From: an uncultured Atopobiaceae bacterium
GTDB taxonomy: Bacteria; Actinomycetota; Coriobacteriia; Coriobacteriales; Atopobiaceae
DNA: 64,000 bases
Assembly: GCA_910579165.1 (NCBI GenBank)
Contig: CAJTTF010000007.1
Location: 16,564-80,563, forward strand
Direction: 5' to 3'
Under the pieces are notes generated by a model. That model saw only the letters and a list, made by a program, of their open reading frames with translations, was not told the DNA's origin and made no database searches. Both the position numbers and the translations under genes were made by a program. This document shows positions 34,741 to 42,611 of the stretch, one piece after another (positions within the stretch are counted from its first letter, which is position 1; each line of letters starts with the position of its first letter).

Positions 34741-36026
34741 TGTTTAAGGATATTATCGGCGCATTTAAAGTTAAAGAGCTGCGTCATAAGATTTTTCTCA
34801 CCATCATAATCTTGCTTCTCTATCGTTTGGGAGCTTATCTTCCGGTCCCCGGTATTCCCATTCAAGAGATTCAGAATAAGATTTCCGAGCAAATGAGTTC
34901 TGCCACAGGTCTTACGCTTCTTAACCTTTTTTCAGGTGGCGCTTTGTCACGCGTTTCTGTATTTGCGCTGGGTATTATGCCCTACATTACAGCACAAATC
35001 ATCATGCAGATGCTACAAGCGGTCATTCCGTCTCTGGATGCACTTTCAAAAGAGGGAGAATCAGGGCAACGCAAAATCACGCAGTATACCCGCTATTTTA
35101 CACTTGGTCTTGCGCTCTTGAACGCTGTTGGCTATCTCTTCCTGTTTAAGAGCAGCGCCTACAACGTTTCTTTTTCCGATCAAATCCCTTCCGTTGCAAT
35201 GGGCTGTATCGTGGTCTTTACCATGCTCGTAGGAGCAATGATCATCATGTGGTTTGGTGAAATTATCACGCAAAAGGGAGTGGGAAATGGCATGTCTTTG
35301 ATCATTTTCTGCAACATTATGGCGGGCATTCCTACCTCTATTACGAGCGCGTTGAGCTCACCTAGCACCCCAGGTTGGGTTGCGGCACTCACGGTATGCG
35401 CGGTCGCTATCATCGTGCCAGTCATTATCTTTGTTGAGCGCGGCCAACGTCGCATTCCAATTCAGTTTGCAAAACGCGTTGTGGGTCGACGTATTATGGG
35501 AGGCCAGGCCACGTACTTGCCCATTAAGGTCAACACGGCTGGTGTTATTCCTATTATCTTTGCTTCAGCACTGCTTTATTTTCCAGCACAGGTTTCCGTC
35601 TTTTTCCCTGATGCAACATGGCTCACTACGTTTTCCAACGCCGTTTCTTCAGGCTGGCTTAACTGGATTCTAACGGTGCTTCTCATTGTTGCGTACGCTT
35701 ATTTCTACACGAGTCTCGTCTTTAATCCCGAAGATACCGCCGATCAGCTTCGTAAGCAGGGAGGATTCATCCCCGGAGTACGACCGGGTGAGGCCACGGT
35801 TGTCTACATCAAGCACGTTATTAATCGCATTACGCTGCCGGGAGCTCTCTTTGTTGCCGTTGTTGCTGTTGTTCCTTCAATAATTTTTAACTTTACAAAC
35901 AACTCGCTTCTTCAGGCTTTTGGTGGAACCTCTATCCTTATTATGGTGGGCGTTGCACTTGATACTCTGACACAGGTCCAGTCTCAACTTAAGACTCACG
36001 ATTACTCGTCACTTTTTGTAAAATAA
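34740..36026 (+). CDS. secY: Preprotein translocase subunit SecY
   Basis: 428 residues. Ten-helix channel of the Sec translocon in the cytoplasmic membrane. LYRLGAYLPVPGI, GGALSRVSVFALGIMPYITA, the EGESGQRKITQYTRYFT cytosolic loop, NGMSLIIFCNIMAGIP, and RQGGFIPGVRPGE-type loop (KQGGFIPGVRPGEATVVYIK). Exports the surface and wall proteins in this window. TTG is the first usable codon; the only Shine-Dalgarno-like sequence lies in a palindrome abutting it. Confidence 0.95.
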   Translation: MFKDIIGAFKVKELRHKIFLTIIILLLYRLGAYLPVPGIPIQEIQNKISEQMSSATGLTLLNLFSGGALSRVSVFALGIMPYITAQIIMQMLQAVIPSLDALSKEGESGQRKITQYTRYFTLGLALLNAVGYLFLFKSSAYNVSFSDQIPSVAMGCIVVFTMLVGAMIIMWFGEIITQKGVGNGMSLIIFCNIMAGIPTSITSALSSPSTPGWVAALTVCAVAIIVPVIIFVERGQRRIPIQFAKRVVGRRIMGGQATYLPIKVNTAGVIPIIFASALLYFPAQVSVFFPDATWLTTFSNAVSSGWLNWILTVLLIVAYAYFYTSLVFNPEDTADQLRKQGGFIPGVRPGEATVVYIKHVINRITLPGALFVAVVAVVPSIIFNFTNNSLLQAFGGTSILIMVGVALDTLTQVQSQLKTHDYSSLFVK

Positions 36027-36120
36027 CGGTAACGCTTAGGTATCTAATTAGCTTTAAATCCCAGGCGCTTTTTAAGTGCTTGGGATTTATACGTTTGAGC
36101 AATTCAAAGAAAGGGAGTCC

Positions 36121-36753
36121 ATGAATATCGTCTTACTTGGGGCACCAGGAGCCGGAAAAGGCACGCAAGCGCAACAACTCAAAAACGACGCTCATCTTGC
36201 GCATATTTCTACTGGCGATCTTTTGCGTGAAGCAGTCGCCGCCGGAACCGAGCTGGGCAAAGAGGCTAAGTCCTATATGGATAAAGGGCAACTTGTCCCT
36301 GATGAAGTAGTCATTGGACTCGTAAAAGAGCGTCTTCAAAACCCAGATACAGAATCCGGTTTTATCTTGGATGGATTCCCTCGCAACTCAGCTCAAGCTA
36401 TAGCGCTCGATGCCGAGCTTGCGGATTTAGACAAGCATATCGACTCAGCTCTTCTTGTGGATGTTGCACCCAATGTCATTATCGAGCGCCTCAGTTCCCG
36501 TCGCGTCTGCAGTGCTTGTGGGTACACGGGCTCTGCTAAAGATGGCGCTACATGCCCCGTCTGCAGTGGGCCCCTCATGCAACGCGACGATGATGAGCCT
36601 GAGACCATCAAAGCTAGGCTCGACGTTTACGCTGCTCAAACGGCGCCACTTATTGAGTACTATCGCGGACAGGATAAGCTTGTGAGCGTAGATGGAGATC
36701 GCACACCTGAAGAAGTCTATGGCGATGTAAAGATGAAATTGCACTTGTCCTAA
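36121..36753 (+). CDS. adk: Adenylate kinase, zinc-LID type
   Basis: 210 residues. Interconverts ATP+AMP and 2 ADP. P-loop GAPGAGKGTQ, AMP-site DGFPRNSAQA, and a LID with CSACGYTGSAKDGATCPVCS (four zinc-binding Cys). ATG 36121 follows AAAGGGAGTCC. The last codons are imperfectly duplicated 40 bp downstream. Confidence 0.95.
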   Translation: MNIVLLGAPGAGKGTQAQQLKNDAHLAHISTGDLLREAVAAGTELGKEAKSYMDKGQLVPDEVVIGLVKERLQNPDTESGFILDGFPRNSAQAIALDAELADLDKHIDSALLVDVAPNVIIERLSSRRVCSACGYTGSAKDGATCPVCSGPLMQRDDDEPETIKARLDVYAAQTAPLIEYYRGQDKLVSVDGDRTPEEVYGDVKMKLHLS

Positions 36754-36792
36754 TATATATGGCGACATAAAGACGAAATATTGTCTGCCCTA
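36718..36792. repeat. 40-bp tandem duplication of the adk 3' end
   Basis: 36718-36752 (TATGGCGA.GTAAAGATGAAAT.., covering the last codons and most of the stop) resembles 36758-36792 at about 25 of 35 positions. Offset 40 bp. Confidence 0.65.
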
Positions 36793-36824
36793 AGATGACC
36801 AGTCTTTTGAAAAGTAAAGCAAAC

Positions 36825-37637
36825 ATGATAAAAATAAAGACACTTGCAGAAATTGAAGCGATGAAGCCAGCGGGCGCGCTCTCTAAGCTCGCGCTTCGCA
36901 AGGCGGGAACGATGGTTGTTCCGGGTACACGCACCATCGACATTGATCGCGTAGTTGAGTCGCTTATCAGGATACACGGAGCCACCCCTGCTTTTAAGGG
37001 CTACCTAGGTTTTCCGGCTTCTATTTGCTGCTCAATTAATAACGAAATTGTTCACGGTATTCCAGGTGAGGGCGTTGTTTTGCAGGAAGGGGATATCGTT
37101 TCTATCGATACGGGGGCTGTGCTCAATGGTTGGGTGGGAGATAATGCCTGGACGTTCTATTGTGGCACTCCTTCTGCCGAGGATCGCGCTCTCTGCGAGG
37201 TTACACGCGACTGTCTTTATCTGGGCATTCAGGAAGCGGTCGTTGGCAATCACCTTGGTGATATTGGCTTTGCCATAGCAGAACATGCCGAGAAACACGG
37301 CTACGGAGTTGTGCGTGAATACGTAGGACATGGTGTGGGGCACGACATGCACGAGGAGCCCAACGTACCAAATTATGGAAAACGCGGTAGAGGTGTCCGC
37401 CTGCAAGAGGGAATGGTTCTTGCCATTGAGCCCATGATTGTACTCAATTCTCCCAAAAACGAAACACAGACCAATCGGTGGACTGTTGTTACGGCCGATA
37501 AAGGCACAGCTGCACACTATGAAAACACAATCGCCATTACCAAAGACGGACCCGTTATTTTAACAGCGGATGAAAAAGGCGCCACTTGTCCCATGGAGGG
37601 GGGACCAGACCGCTCAGACTCCATTCCAGAAATCTAA
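36825..37637 (+). CDS. map: Methionine aminopeptidase, type I
   Basis: 270 residues. Removes initiator Met. Metal ligands recognisable: Asp in VSIDTGAVLNGWVGDNAW (two), His in YVGHGVGHDMHEEP, Glu in VLAIEPM and in YENTIAIT. ATG 36825 gives the family start (MIKIKTLAEIEAMKPAG); ATG 36795 would add ten residues. Neither has a strong Shine-Dalgarno. The gene ends before a 33-bp tandem array. Confidence 0.93.
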   Translation: MIKIKTLAEIEAMKPAGALSKLALRKAGTMVVPGTRTIDIDRVVESLIRIHGATPAFKGYLGFPASICCSINNEIVHGIPGEGVVLQEGDIVSIDTGAVLNGWVGDNAWTFYCGTPSAEDRALCEVTRDCLYLGIQEAVVGNHLGDIGFAIAEHAEKHGYGVVREYVGHGVGHDMHEEPNVPNYGKRGRGVRLQEGMVLAIEPMIVLNSPKNETQTNRWTVVTADKGTAAHYENTIAITKDGPVILTADEKGATCPMEGGPDRSDSIPEI

Positions 37638-37681
37638 GCAAACATGCCTTCTCGTCTTAATGCTGTAATTGAGGATTCCTC

Positions 37682-37844
37682 TTTTTGCAGAGGCCGCCGT
37701 ACTCTAGGATTCATATTTCTGGAGACTCAGCGTATTTGAGGACCCTATTTCTGGAAGATACAGCGCACTTGAAACCCTTATTTCTGCTGAGGCATCAGAC
37801 TTGAAGGTCTTCATTTCTGGAGATTTTGTGGAGATTTGAGTTTT
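37682..37844. repeat. 33-bp tandem array after map
   Basis: Clear units start at 37714, 37746, 37779 and 37812 (spacing 32, 33, 33), each opening T/CATTTCTGG or similar and containing a TTTGAG/CTTGAA core. A degenerate unit precedes (37682-37713) and perhaps another before it. Copies differ from each other, with no conserved spacer/repeat split, so this is not a CRISPR. Confidence 0.8.
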
Positions 37845-37876
37845 ATCGGTTGAAGAATTAAAAAAAATAGCCATTT

Positions 37877-37900
37877 AGCAAGTAAATTGCTTCATTTTTT
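37877..37900 (+). terminator. Weak hairpin plus T-run after the map array
   Basis: AGCAA-GTAAA-TTGCT followed by TCATTTTTT. Five AT-rich base pairs only, so weak. A TACAAT box (37903-37908) follows and could be a -10 for infA. Confidence 0.3.
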
Positions 37901-37970
37901 CATACAATTATCAGTCGCCGTAATTTTGCGCCTTGCAGGCAGTCGACTTTCATCATAGGAGGGCGTCTTA

Positions 37971-38066
37971 ATGCAAAACGGCGAGCTATATGCAGGCACT
38001 TGCACGGCTAAAAGACAGGGCCAACACCTAAGAAGGGCAAGTGCAAACTGGAAAGGAAATGCGTGA
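37971..38066 (+). CDS. 31-codon leader ORF coupled to infA
   Basis: ATG with a near-perfect AGGAGGG 7 bp upstream, 31 sense codons (starting MQNGELYAGTCTAKRQGQ), and a TGA that overlaps the infA GTG (GTGA at 38063-38066). An 8-bp inverted pair GCACTTGC (about 37997-38004) and GCAAGTGC (about 38037-38044) spans it. The arrangement suggests a regulatory leader or translational coupling, not a conserved protein. Not recognised. Confidence 0.55.
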   Translation: MQNGELYAGTCTAKRQGQHLRRASANWKGNA

Positions 38067-38281
38067 GTAAACAGGACGCTATAGAGCTTGAAGGCACGGT
38101 TCTCGAGCCACTGCCTAATGCCATGTTTAACGTGGAGCTTGAGAACGGAAAGACCATTCTTTGCACAATATCAGGCAAGATACGCATGAATTACATCCGC
38201 ATTCTTCCAGGAGATAAGGTGACCGTTGAAATATCGCCCTATGATCTTACTCGAGGACGCATTACATATCGGTATAAATAA
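38063..38281 (+). CDS. infA: Translation initiation factor IF-1
   Basis: 72 residues, OB fold, binds the 30S A site at initiation. SKQDAIELEGTVLEPLPNAM, SGKIRMNYIRILPGDKVTVE and LTRGRITYRYK. GTG start, with AAAGG 6 bp upstream, overlapping the leader ORF stop. Confidence 0.96.
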   Translation: MSKQDAIELEGTVLEPLPNAMFNVELENGKTILCTISGKIRMNYIRILPGDKVTVEISPYDLTRGRITYRYK

Positions 38282-38364
38282 AAACTACGTCTGCGGCTGG
38301 ACGAGTATATAGTAAACGTACATATAACGAGGTAAAACTGCAAAATCAACCGAAAGGAACGATT

Positions 38365-38478
38365 ATGAAGGTACGCCCTTCGGTCAAAAAAATGTGCGAT
38401 AAATGCAAAATCATAAGACGCCACGGTAGAGTTTTTGTTATTTGCGAAAACCCTCGCCACAAACAGCGTCAAGGTTAG
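38365..38478 (+). CDS. rpmJ: 50S ribosomal protein L36
   Basis: 37 residues. MKVRPSVKKMCDKCKIIRRH followed by GRVFVICENPRHKQRQG: zinc form with Cys-x2-Cys, Cys and His. CGAAAGGAACGATT upstream. 83 bp after infA and 16 bp before rpsM. Confidence 0.95.
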   Translation: MKVRPSVKKMCDKCKIIRRHGRVFVICENPRHKQRQG

Positions 38479-38494
38479 TTGAGAGGAGAAGTCT

Positions 38495-38869
38495 GTGGCC
38501 CGTATTAACGGAGTAGACCTTCCGCAAGAAAAGCGCGTGGAGATTGGCCTTACTTATATCTATGGAGTAGGCCGTTCTCTTGCCAGTAAGATTTGCGCAG
38601 CTTGCGGTGTCAATCCAGACACTAAAGACAAGGACCTTACAGAAGATGAGGTCACAAAAATTCGCGATTACATTGCTAACAATAACATCATGGTTGAGGG
38701 TGATCTTCGCCGTGACGTTCGTCAAAACATCGCTCGCTTGATGGAGATTGGCTGCTATCGCGGCCTGCGCCATCGTAAGGGACTGCCTGTTCGCGGTCAA
38801 CGTACCCATACCAACGCCCGCAGCCGTAAAGGCAAGCGTGCCCAAATTGGTGGAAAGAAAAGGGGATAG
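38495..38869 (+). CDS. rpsM: 30S ribosomal protein S13
   Basis: 124 residues. Head protein bridging to L5 and the P-site tRNA. ARINGVDLPQEKRVEIGLTY, LMEIGCYRGLRHRKGLPVRG, and QRTHTNARSRKGKR. GTG start after GAGGAGAAGTCT. Confidence 0.96.
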   Translation: MARINGVDLPQEKRVEIGLTYIYGVGRSLASKICAACGVNPDTKDKDLTEDEVTKIRDYIANNNIMVEGDLRRDVRQNIARLMEIGCYRGLRHRKGLPVRGQRTHTNARSRKGKRAQIGGKKRG

Positions 38870-38872
38870 ACT

Positions 38873-39274
38873 ATGGCAGCACAAGCTAAAGCAGGCGCTT
38901 CTCGCGTCAAGCGCTCAGAGCGTAAGAATATCGCCGTGGGTCAAGCCCACATAAAATCAACCTTTAACAACACTATCGTGACGATTTCCGATCCCGCAGG
39001 TAACGTGATTACTTGGCAATCTGCGGGCACGTGTGGTTTTAAAGGTTCTCGTAAGTCGACTCCTTTTGCCGCCCAAATGGCTGCAGAAGCTGCCGCTAAA
39101 ATCGCCATGGAGCACGGCATGCAAAAAGTTGCCGTCTTCGTAAAAGGCCCTGGTTCTGGTCGTGAAACAGCTATTCGCTCTCTTCAGACCGCAGGCCTCG
39201 AGCTCCAAGGCATTCAAGATAAAACTCCTATCCCTCACAACGGTTGTCGCCCCAAAAAGCGTCGCCGTCCCTAA
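38873..39274 (+). CDS. rpsK: 30S ribosomal protein S11
   Basis: 133 residues. Platform protein. GQAHIKSTFNNTIVTISDPA, KGSRKSTPFAAQMAAEAAAK, GPGSGRETAIRSLQ and PHNGCRPKKRRRP. Three bases after rpsM. Confidence 0.96.
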   Translation: MAAQAKAGASRVKRSERKNIAVGQAHIKSTFNNTIVTISDPAGNVITWQSAGTCGFKGSRKSTPFAAQMAAEAAAKIAMEHGMQKVAVFVKGPGSGRETAIRSLQTAGLELQGIQDKTPIPHNGCRPKKRRRP

Positions 39275-39298
39275 GGGTTTTTGAGAAAGGATTGATTC

Positions 39299-39892
39299 AT
39301 GGCTGTAGATAGGACTCCCGTCCTTAAAAGATGTCGTGCTCTTGGTATTGATCCGGTTGATATGGGTCTAGCTAAAGAGTCCAACCGACTTCCACGCCGT
39401 TCACGTCGCCAACTCTCTGAGTACGGAATTCAGCTCCGCGAGAAACAAAAGGCAAAATTCATTTACGGCGTTCTTGAAAAACAATTCCACAACCTTTATG
39501 ACCAGGCGATTAAAGACGAAGGCGTCACGGGTGACAATCTCATGTCTTTGCTCGAGCGTCGTCTTGATAATGTTGTGTATCGCCTTGGCTTTGCTCGCAC
39601 ACGCAAAGAGGCTCGTCAAACCGTGCGTCATGGCCACATTACGGTCAACGGTAAACGTCTTGACATCCCTTCCTATCGCGTAAAGGCTGGAGATGTGGTT
39701 GCAATTGGTGAAAAGTACACCAATCTCACTCCTATTAAGGAAGCAATCGTTGCCTCTGAAGCTAAGACTGTTCCGGCGTGGCTTGAGGTTGATATCGAGA
39801 AACTCTCGGGAAACGTGTTGCAAATTCCTACACGTGATCAAATTGATTTGGATATTAACGCACAACTCATCGTCGAGCTTTACTCGAAATAA
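39299..39892 (+). CDS. rpsD: 30S ribosomal protein S4
   Basis: 197 residues. Initiates 16S assembly. Only one N-terminal Cys is present (KRCRALGIDP), so this is the zinc-free form. QLREKQKAKFIYGVLEKQF, and the S4 domain RRLDNVVYRLGFARTRKEAR. AGAAAGGATTGATTC upstream. Confidence 0.96.
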   Translation: MAVDRTPVLKRCRALGIDPVDMGLAKESNRLPRRSRRQLSEYGIQLREKQKAKFIYGVLEKQFHNLYDQAIKDEGVTGDNLMSLLERRLDNVVYRLGFARTRKEARQTVRHGHITVNGKRLDIPSYRVKAGDVVAIGEKYTNLTPIKEAIVASEAKTVPAWLEVDIEKLSGNVLQIPTRDQIDLDINAQLIVELYSK

Positions 39893-39937
39893 TTGCTGAA
39901 ACGAAGTTGCTAGTAAAGTTGTTAGTGAGGTAGACAG

Positions 39938-40900
39938 ATGTCACAATTTATACGTCCTAAAGTCTCTGTTGAAGAGGTAAAAGACAATATCGCTCGCGTA
40001 GAAGTTGCTCCCTTGGAGCGTGGTTACGGCGACACTCTAGGAAACTCTCTTCGACGCGTCTTGCTTTCTTCTCTGGAGGGCGCCGCTGTTAAAGCCATTA
40101 AAATTGACGGAGTTGACCATGAGTTTTCAACTGTTAAAGGCGTTTTTGAAGATGTTACAGATATCGTTCTTAACGTAAAGAAACTCGTCTTTAAGCAAGT
40201 TGCAGAAATCAATGATACGGAGGCAATTGTAGAGGTTGAAGGGCCCTGCACTGTTACAGGCAAAGACCTTACTGTTCCCGCGTGCTTTGAGCTCGTCAAC
40301 CCTGACCAAGTAATTTGTACGCTTGAGAAGGGCGGTAAGCTCTCCATGCGTCTCTTTCTTGATACCGGACGCGGTTACGTTTCTTCTGAGGACAATCAGC
40401 TAGATAGCGGTTTCATGGGGGAGAACCATGAGGAGATTGGTCTCATTTACGTTGATTCGCTTTACTCACCGGTACGTCGCTGTGCAAAAAGCGTGGATCC
40501 TTGCCGCGTCGGCCAGCGCACCGACTATGACCGCTTGATTCTCGAGGTCGAAACTGATGGTGCCATTGGTCCTATTGAAGCGGTTTCTGAGGCTTCTAAT
40601 ATCATCAATCAGCACATGGTTGCTTTTATGGACCTCTCCAATATGGCTGAAGCTACTGAGGAAGAGTCGATCTTCAACACAGAGGAAGAAGAAGTAAACC
40701 AAGAACTCGAGCGTCCTATTGAGTCGCTGGGACTTGGCAATCGCTCTTATAACTGTCTCAAGCGTGCTGAAGTGCATACGGTTGGAGATCTTCTTAAATT
40801 TAGCGAGCAAGATCTACTTAACCTGCGTAACTTTGGCGTTAAATCCACTGAGGAAGTGAAGGAAATCGTAGCCGAGCTTGGTTTGTCTTTGCGCTCATAG
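39938..40900 (+). CDS. rpoA: RNA polymerase subunit alpha
   Basis: 320 residues. N-terminal dimerisation domain (APLERGYGDTLGNSLRRVLL, GAAVKAIKIDGVDHEFSTV), acidic linker around 240-260, and C-terminal domain with the UP-element and activator-contact region (IESLGLGNRSYNCLKRAEVH, NLRNFGVKSTEEVKEIVAEL). After the stop, AGCGTTT (40899-40905) could pair with AAACGCT (40948-40954) around an inner ACCG/CGGT hairpin; no T-run follows. Confidence 0.96.
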   Translation: MSQFIRPKVSVEEVKDNIARVEVAPLERGYGDTLGNSLRRVLLSSLEGAAVKAIKIDGVDHEFSTVKGVFEDVTDIVLNVKKLVFKQVAEINDTEAIVEVEGPCTVTGKDLTVPACFELVNPDQVICTLEKGGKLSMRLFLDTGRGYVSSEDNQLDSGFMGENHEEIGLIYVDSLYSPVRRCAKSVDPCRVGQRTDYDRLILEVETDGAIGPIEAVSEASNIINQHMVAFMDLSNMAEATEEESIFNTEEEEVNQELERPIESLGLGNRSYNCLKRAEVHTVGDLLKFSEQDLLNLRNFGVKSTEEVKEIVAELGLSLRS

Positions 40901-41063
40901 CGTTTGTTCGCAGGATAAACCGCTGTTCGGTGCGTTCATTTGCAACGAAACGCTTGACGCCTACAAAGCTAGTTATTGCAAGGCAGACATTGTAACGAAT
41001 CTTAAAGAACCTGTTTGCGTGCGATTTAGTGCACAAGCATATTAAAGATATAAGGAGAAATAT

Positions 41064-41861
41064 ATGAGGCATCAAAAGAAACACGGTATGAAACTGGGTA
41101 CCGATGCCAGCCATACAAAGGCAATGAAGAAGAGCCTTGTACGCGCACTTCTCACCAATGATCGGATCAAGACGACGTTGACGCGCGCAAAGGCTATTCG
41201 TCCTGAAGTAGACAAGGTTGTGACCTGGGCAAAACGTGGCGACCTTCATGCGCGCCGTCTAGCTATTGCCGCCGTCGGCGATGCAGAGCTCGTCCGCGAG
41301 ACCTTTGATAAGGCCGCACAAGGCATGTGGCAAGACAGGTCAGGCGGCTACACGCGTATCATGAAGCTTGGCACGCGTAAGGGCGACAACGCCGAAATTG
41401 CTATTATCGAGCTTGTACAGGAAGCGGCTCCTGCTTCAAATAAGGCTGGAAAATCTACAAAACCTGCTGCTAAGGTAAGCAAGGTTGCAAAGGCAACGTC
41501 TACCGCTTCTGAGAATAAGCCGGCCGCTGATGAAAAGAAGAACGAGCCCTCTGATGACAAGCAAAGCGGAGGCTCCAACATAACTGAGCCTAAGAACGCA
41601 GCTTCCCAAGAGCCTGCCAAGGACGACAAGTCTGCTTCAGAAGAGGCCACCAAGGATGAAAAGACTGCCCCTGCAGAAGCTCCTAAGGAGGATAAGCCTG
41701 CTCCTGCAGAAGCTTCTAAGGATCAAAAGGATTCTCCTGCAGACGCTTCTAAGGACCAAAAGGATTCTCCTGCAGACGCTCCTAAGGAAGAAAAGGCTGC
41801 TTCTGATGAGTCCCCAAAGGATGAGAAGGAAGCTCCTACAGAGGACGCTAAAACAGACTAA
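41064..41861 (+). CDS. rplQ: 50S ribosomal protein L17 with an 11-residue-repeat tail
   Basis: 265 residues, over twice the usual 115-125. Core is residues 1-120 (MRHQKKHGMKLGTDASHTKA, DRIKTTLTRAKAIRPEVDK, YTRIMKLGTRKGDNAEIAII). The last ~145 residues are Ala/Lys/Glu/Asp/Pro-rich; the final part is a repeat ASKDQKDSPAD-like of 11 residues, encoded by 33-bp units from about 41646 to 41843. Tail is acidic overall. TAAGGAGAAATAT upstream. Confidence 0.94.
   Translation: MRHQKKHGMKLGTDASHTKAMKKSLVRALLTNDRIKTTLTRAKAIRPEVDKVVTWAKRGDLHARRLAIAAVGDAELVRETFDKAAQGMWQDRSGGYTRIMKLGTRKGDNAEIAIIELVQEAAPASNKAGKSTKPAAKVSKVAKATSTASENKPAADEKKNEPSDDKQSGGSNITEPKNAASQEPAKDDKSASEEATKDEKTAPAEAPKEDKPAPAEASKDQKDSPADASKDQKDSPADAPKEEKAASDESPKDEKEAPTEDAKTD
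41646..41843 (+). repeat. 33-bp in-frame repeats encoding the L17 tail
   Basis: Units start at 41646, 41679, 41712, 41745, 41778 and 41811. Those at 41712 and 41745 differ at a single base (GATCAA versus GACCAA). Confidence 0.85.
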
Positions 41862-41933
41862 TCTCAAGATGCAGTCAGCGAACAGCGGCTGCTTCTTCAA
41901 AGGATTAATGAGCAAAAGAAGCAGTTAATCAGA

Positions 41934-42596
41934 ATGGGGAAGAACGCTCATCATCTCCTATTGCTGACTGGTTTCAAGCTCATTATTCTCATCGCATTTA
42001 CTGTAGCCGTATTGCTTGTCAATACGGCTCCTTTCTTATGTGCACTTTTCCTTATCTCACTTGTCGGCTTACTTTTCTCGGGAGTCTCAAAGAAAACGAT
42101 ATATGCGCTCCTTAAAGCTTCCTTCGTAATAATTGCTTTTGTTGTTCTTGCGCATGTTTTTGTTTGCGATGGATCTGGGACTATTGTCCTGGTAGGCCCC
42201 TTCGGCATTTCTCTACCTGGGCTTGCGAATGCTTATAAGGCCGTCCTTCGTGTCTTGACACTTATGTGTTCCCTTTTTTGGCTCACTGCTTCTCTTTCCG
42301 CAGCACAGATACTTTCTCTTACACAAGCAGCGGTCTCATGGTTAAAAGCCTCCTCGCCCCGTCTCGATGCGTTTGGAAAGGTTTTGTCTCTGCTCGTGCT
42401 CTTTTTTCCTCTCTGCTTACATCAGCTCCAATGTATTCATGAGGCGCAGGAGCTTCGCGGATCGTCTCTTCTCAAAAAATCGCAATCTCCAGTATCAGTC
42501 ATGCGCTCTTTTGCGTCCACATTTGTTTCTCTTCTTGTGTTACTCTTTCAGAAAGCCGATAAAAGAGCGCTAGCTCTACGTTCGCGCGGTTTTTAA
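41934..42596 (+). CDS. Energy-coupling factor transmembrane protein EcfT-like
   Basis: 220 residues with about five membrane helices. Scaffold subunit of ECF vitamin/metal importers that links substrate-binding S components to two ATPases. The two ATPase-coupling motifs are visible: HEAQELRGSS and KRALALRSRGF. ATG 41934 is the first in frame; no Shine-Dalgarno is obvious. It is in the same frame as rplQ with no further stop between the rplQ TAA and this ATG. The ecfA ATPase genes that normally sit between rplQ and ecfT are not here. Confidence 0.8.
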   Translation: MGKNAHHLLLLTGFKLIILIAFTVAVLLVNTAPFLCALFLISLVGLLFSGVSKKTIYALLKASFVIIAFVVLAHVFVCDGSGTIVLVGPFGISLPGLANAYKAVLRVLTLMCSLFWLTASLSAAQILSLTQAAVSWLKASSPRLDAFGKVLSLLVLFFPLCLHQLQCIHEAQELRGSSLLKKSQSPVSVMRSFASTFVSLLVLLFQKADKRALALRSRGF

Positions 42597-42611
42597 TGGA
42601 GGTTGCTGTCC

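Noticed and set aside
34257..34892. 211-codon minus-strand ORF opposite rplO and secY
   Set aside because: Shadow of rplO and secY, low-complexity Pro/Ser/Leu translation.
41859..41934. Stop-codon readthrough fusing L17 to EcfT
   Set aside because: The frame is open, but 23 codons of open frame are likely by chance and there is no readthrough context that I can name.
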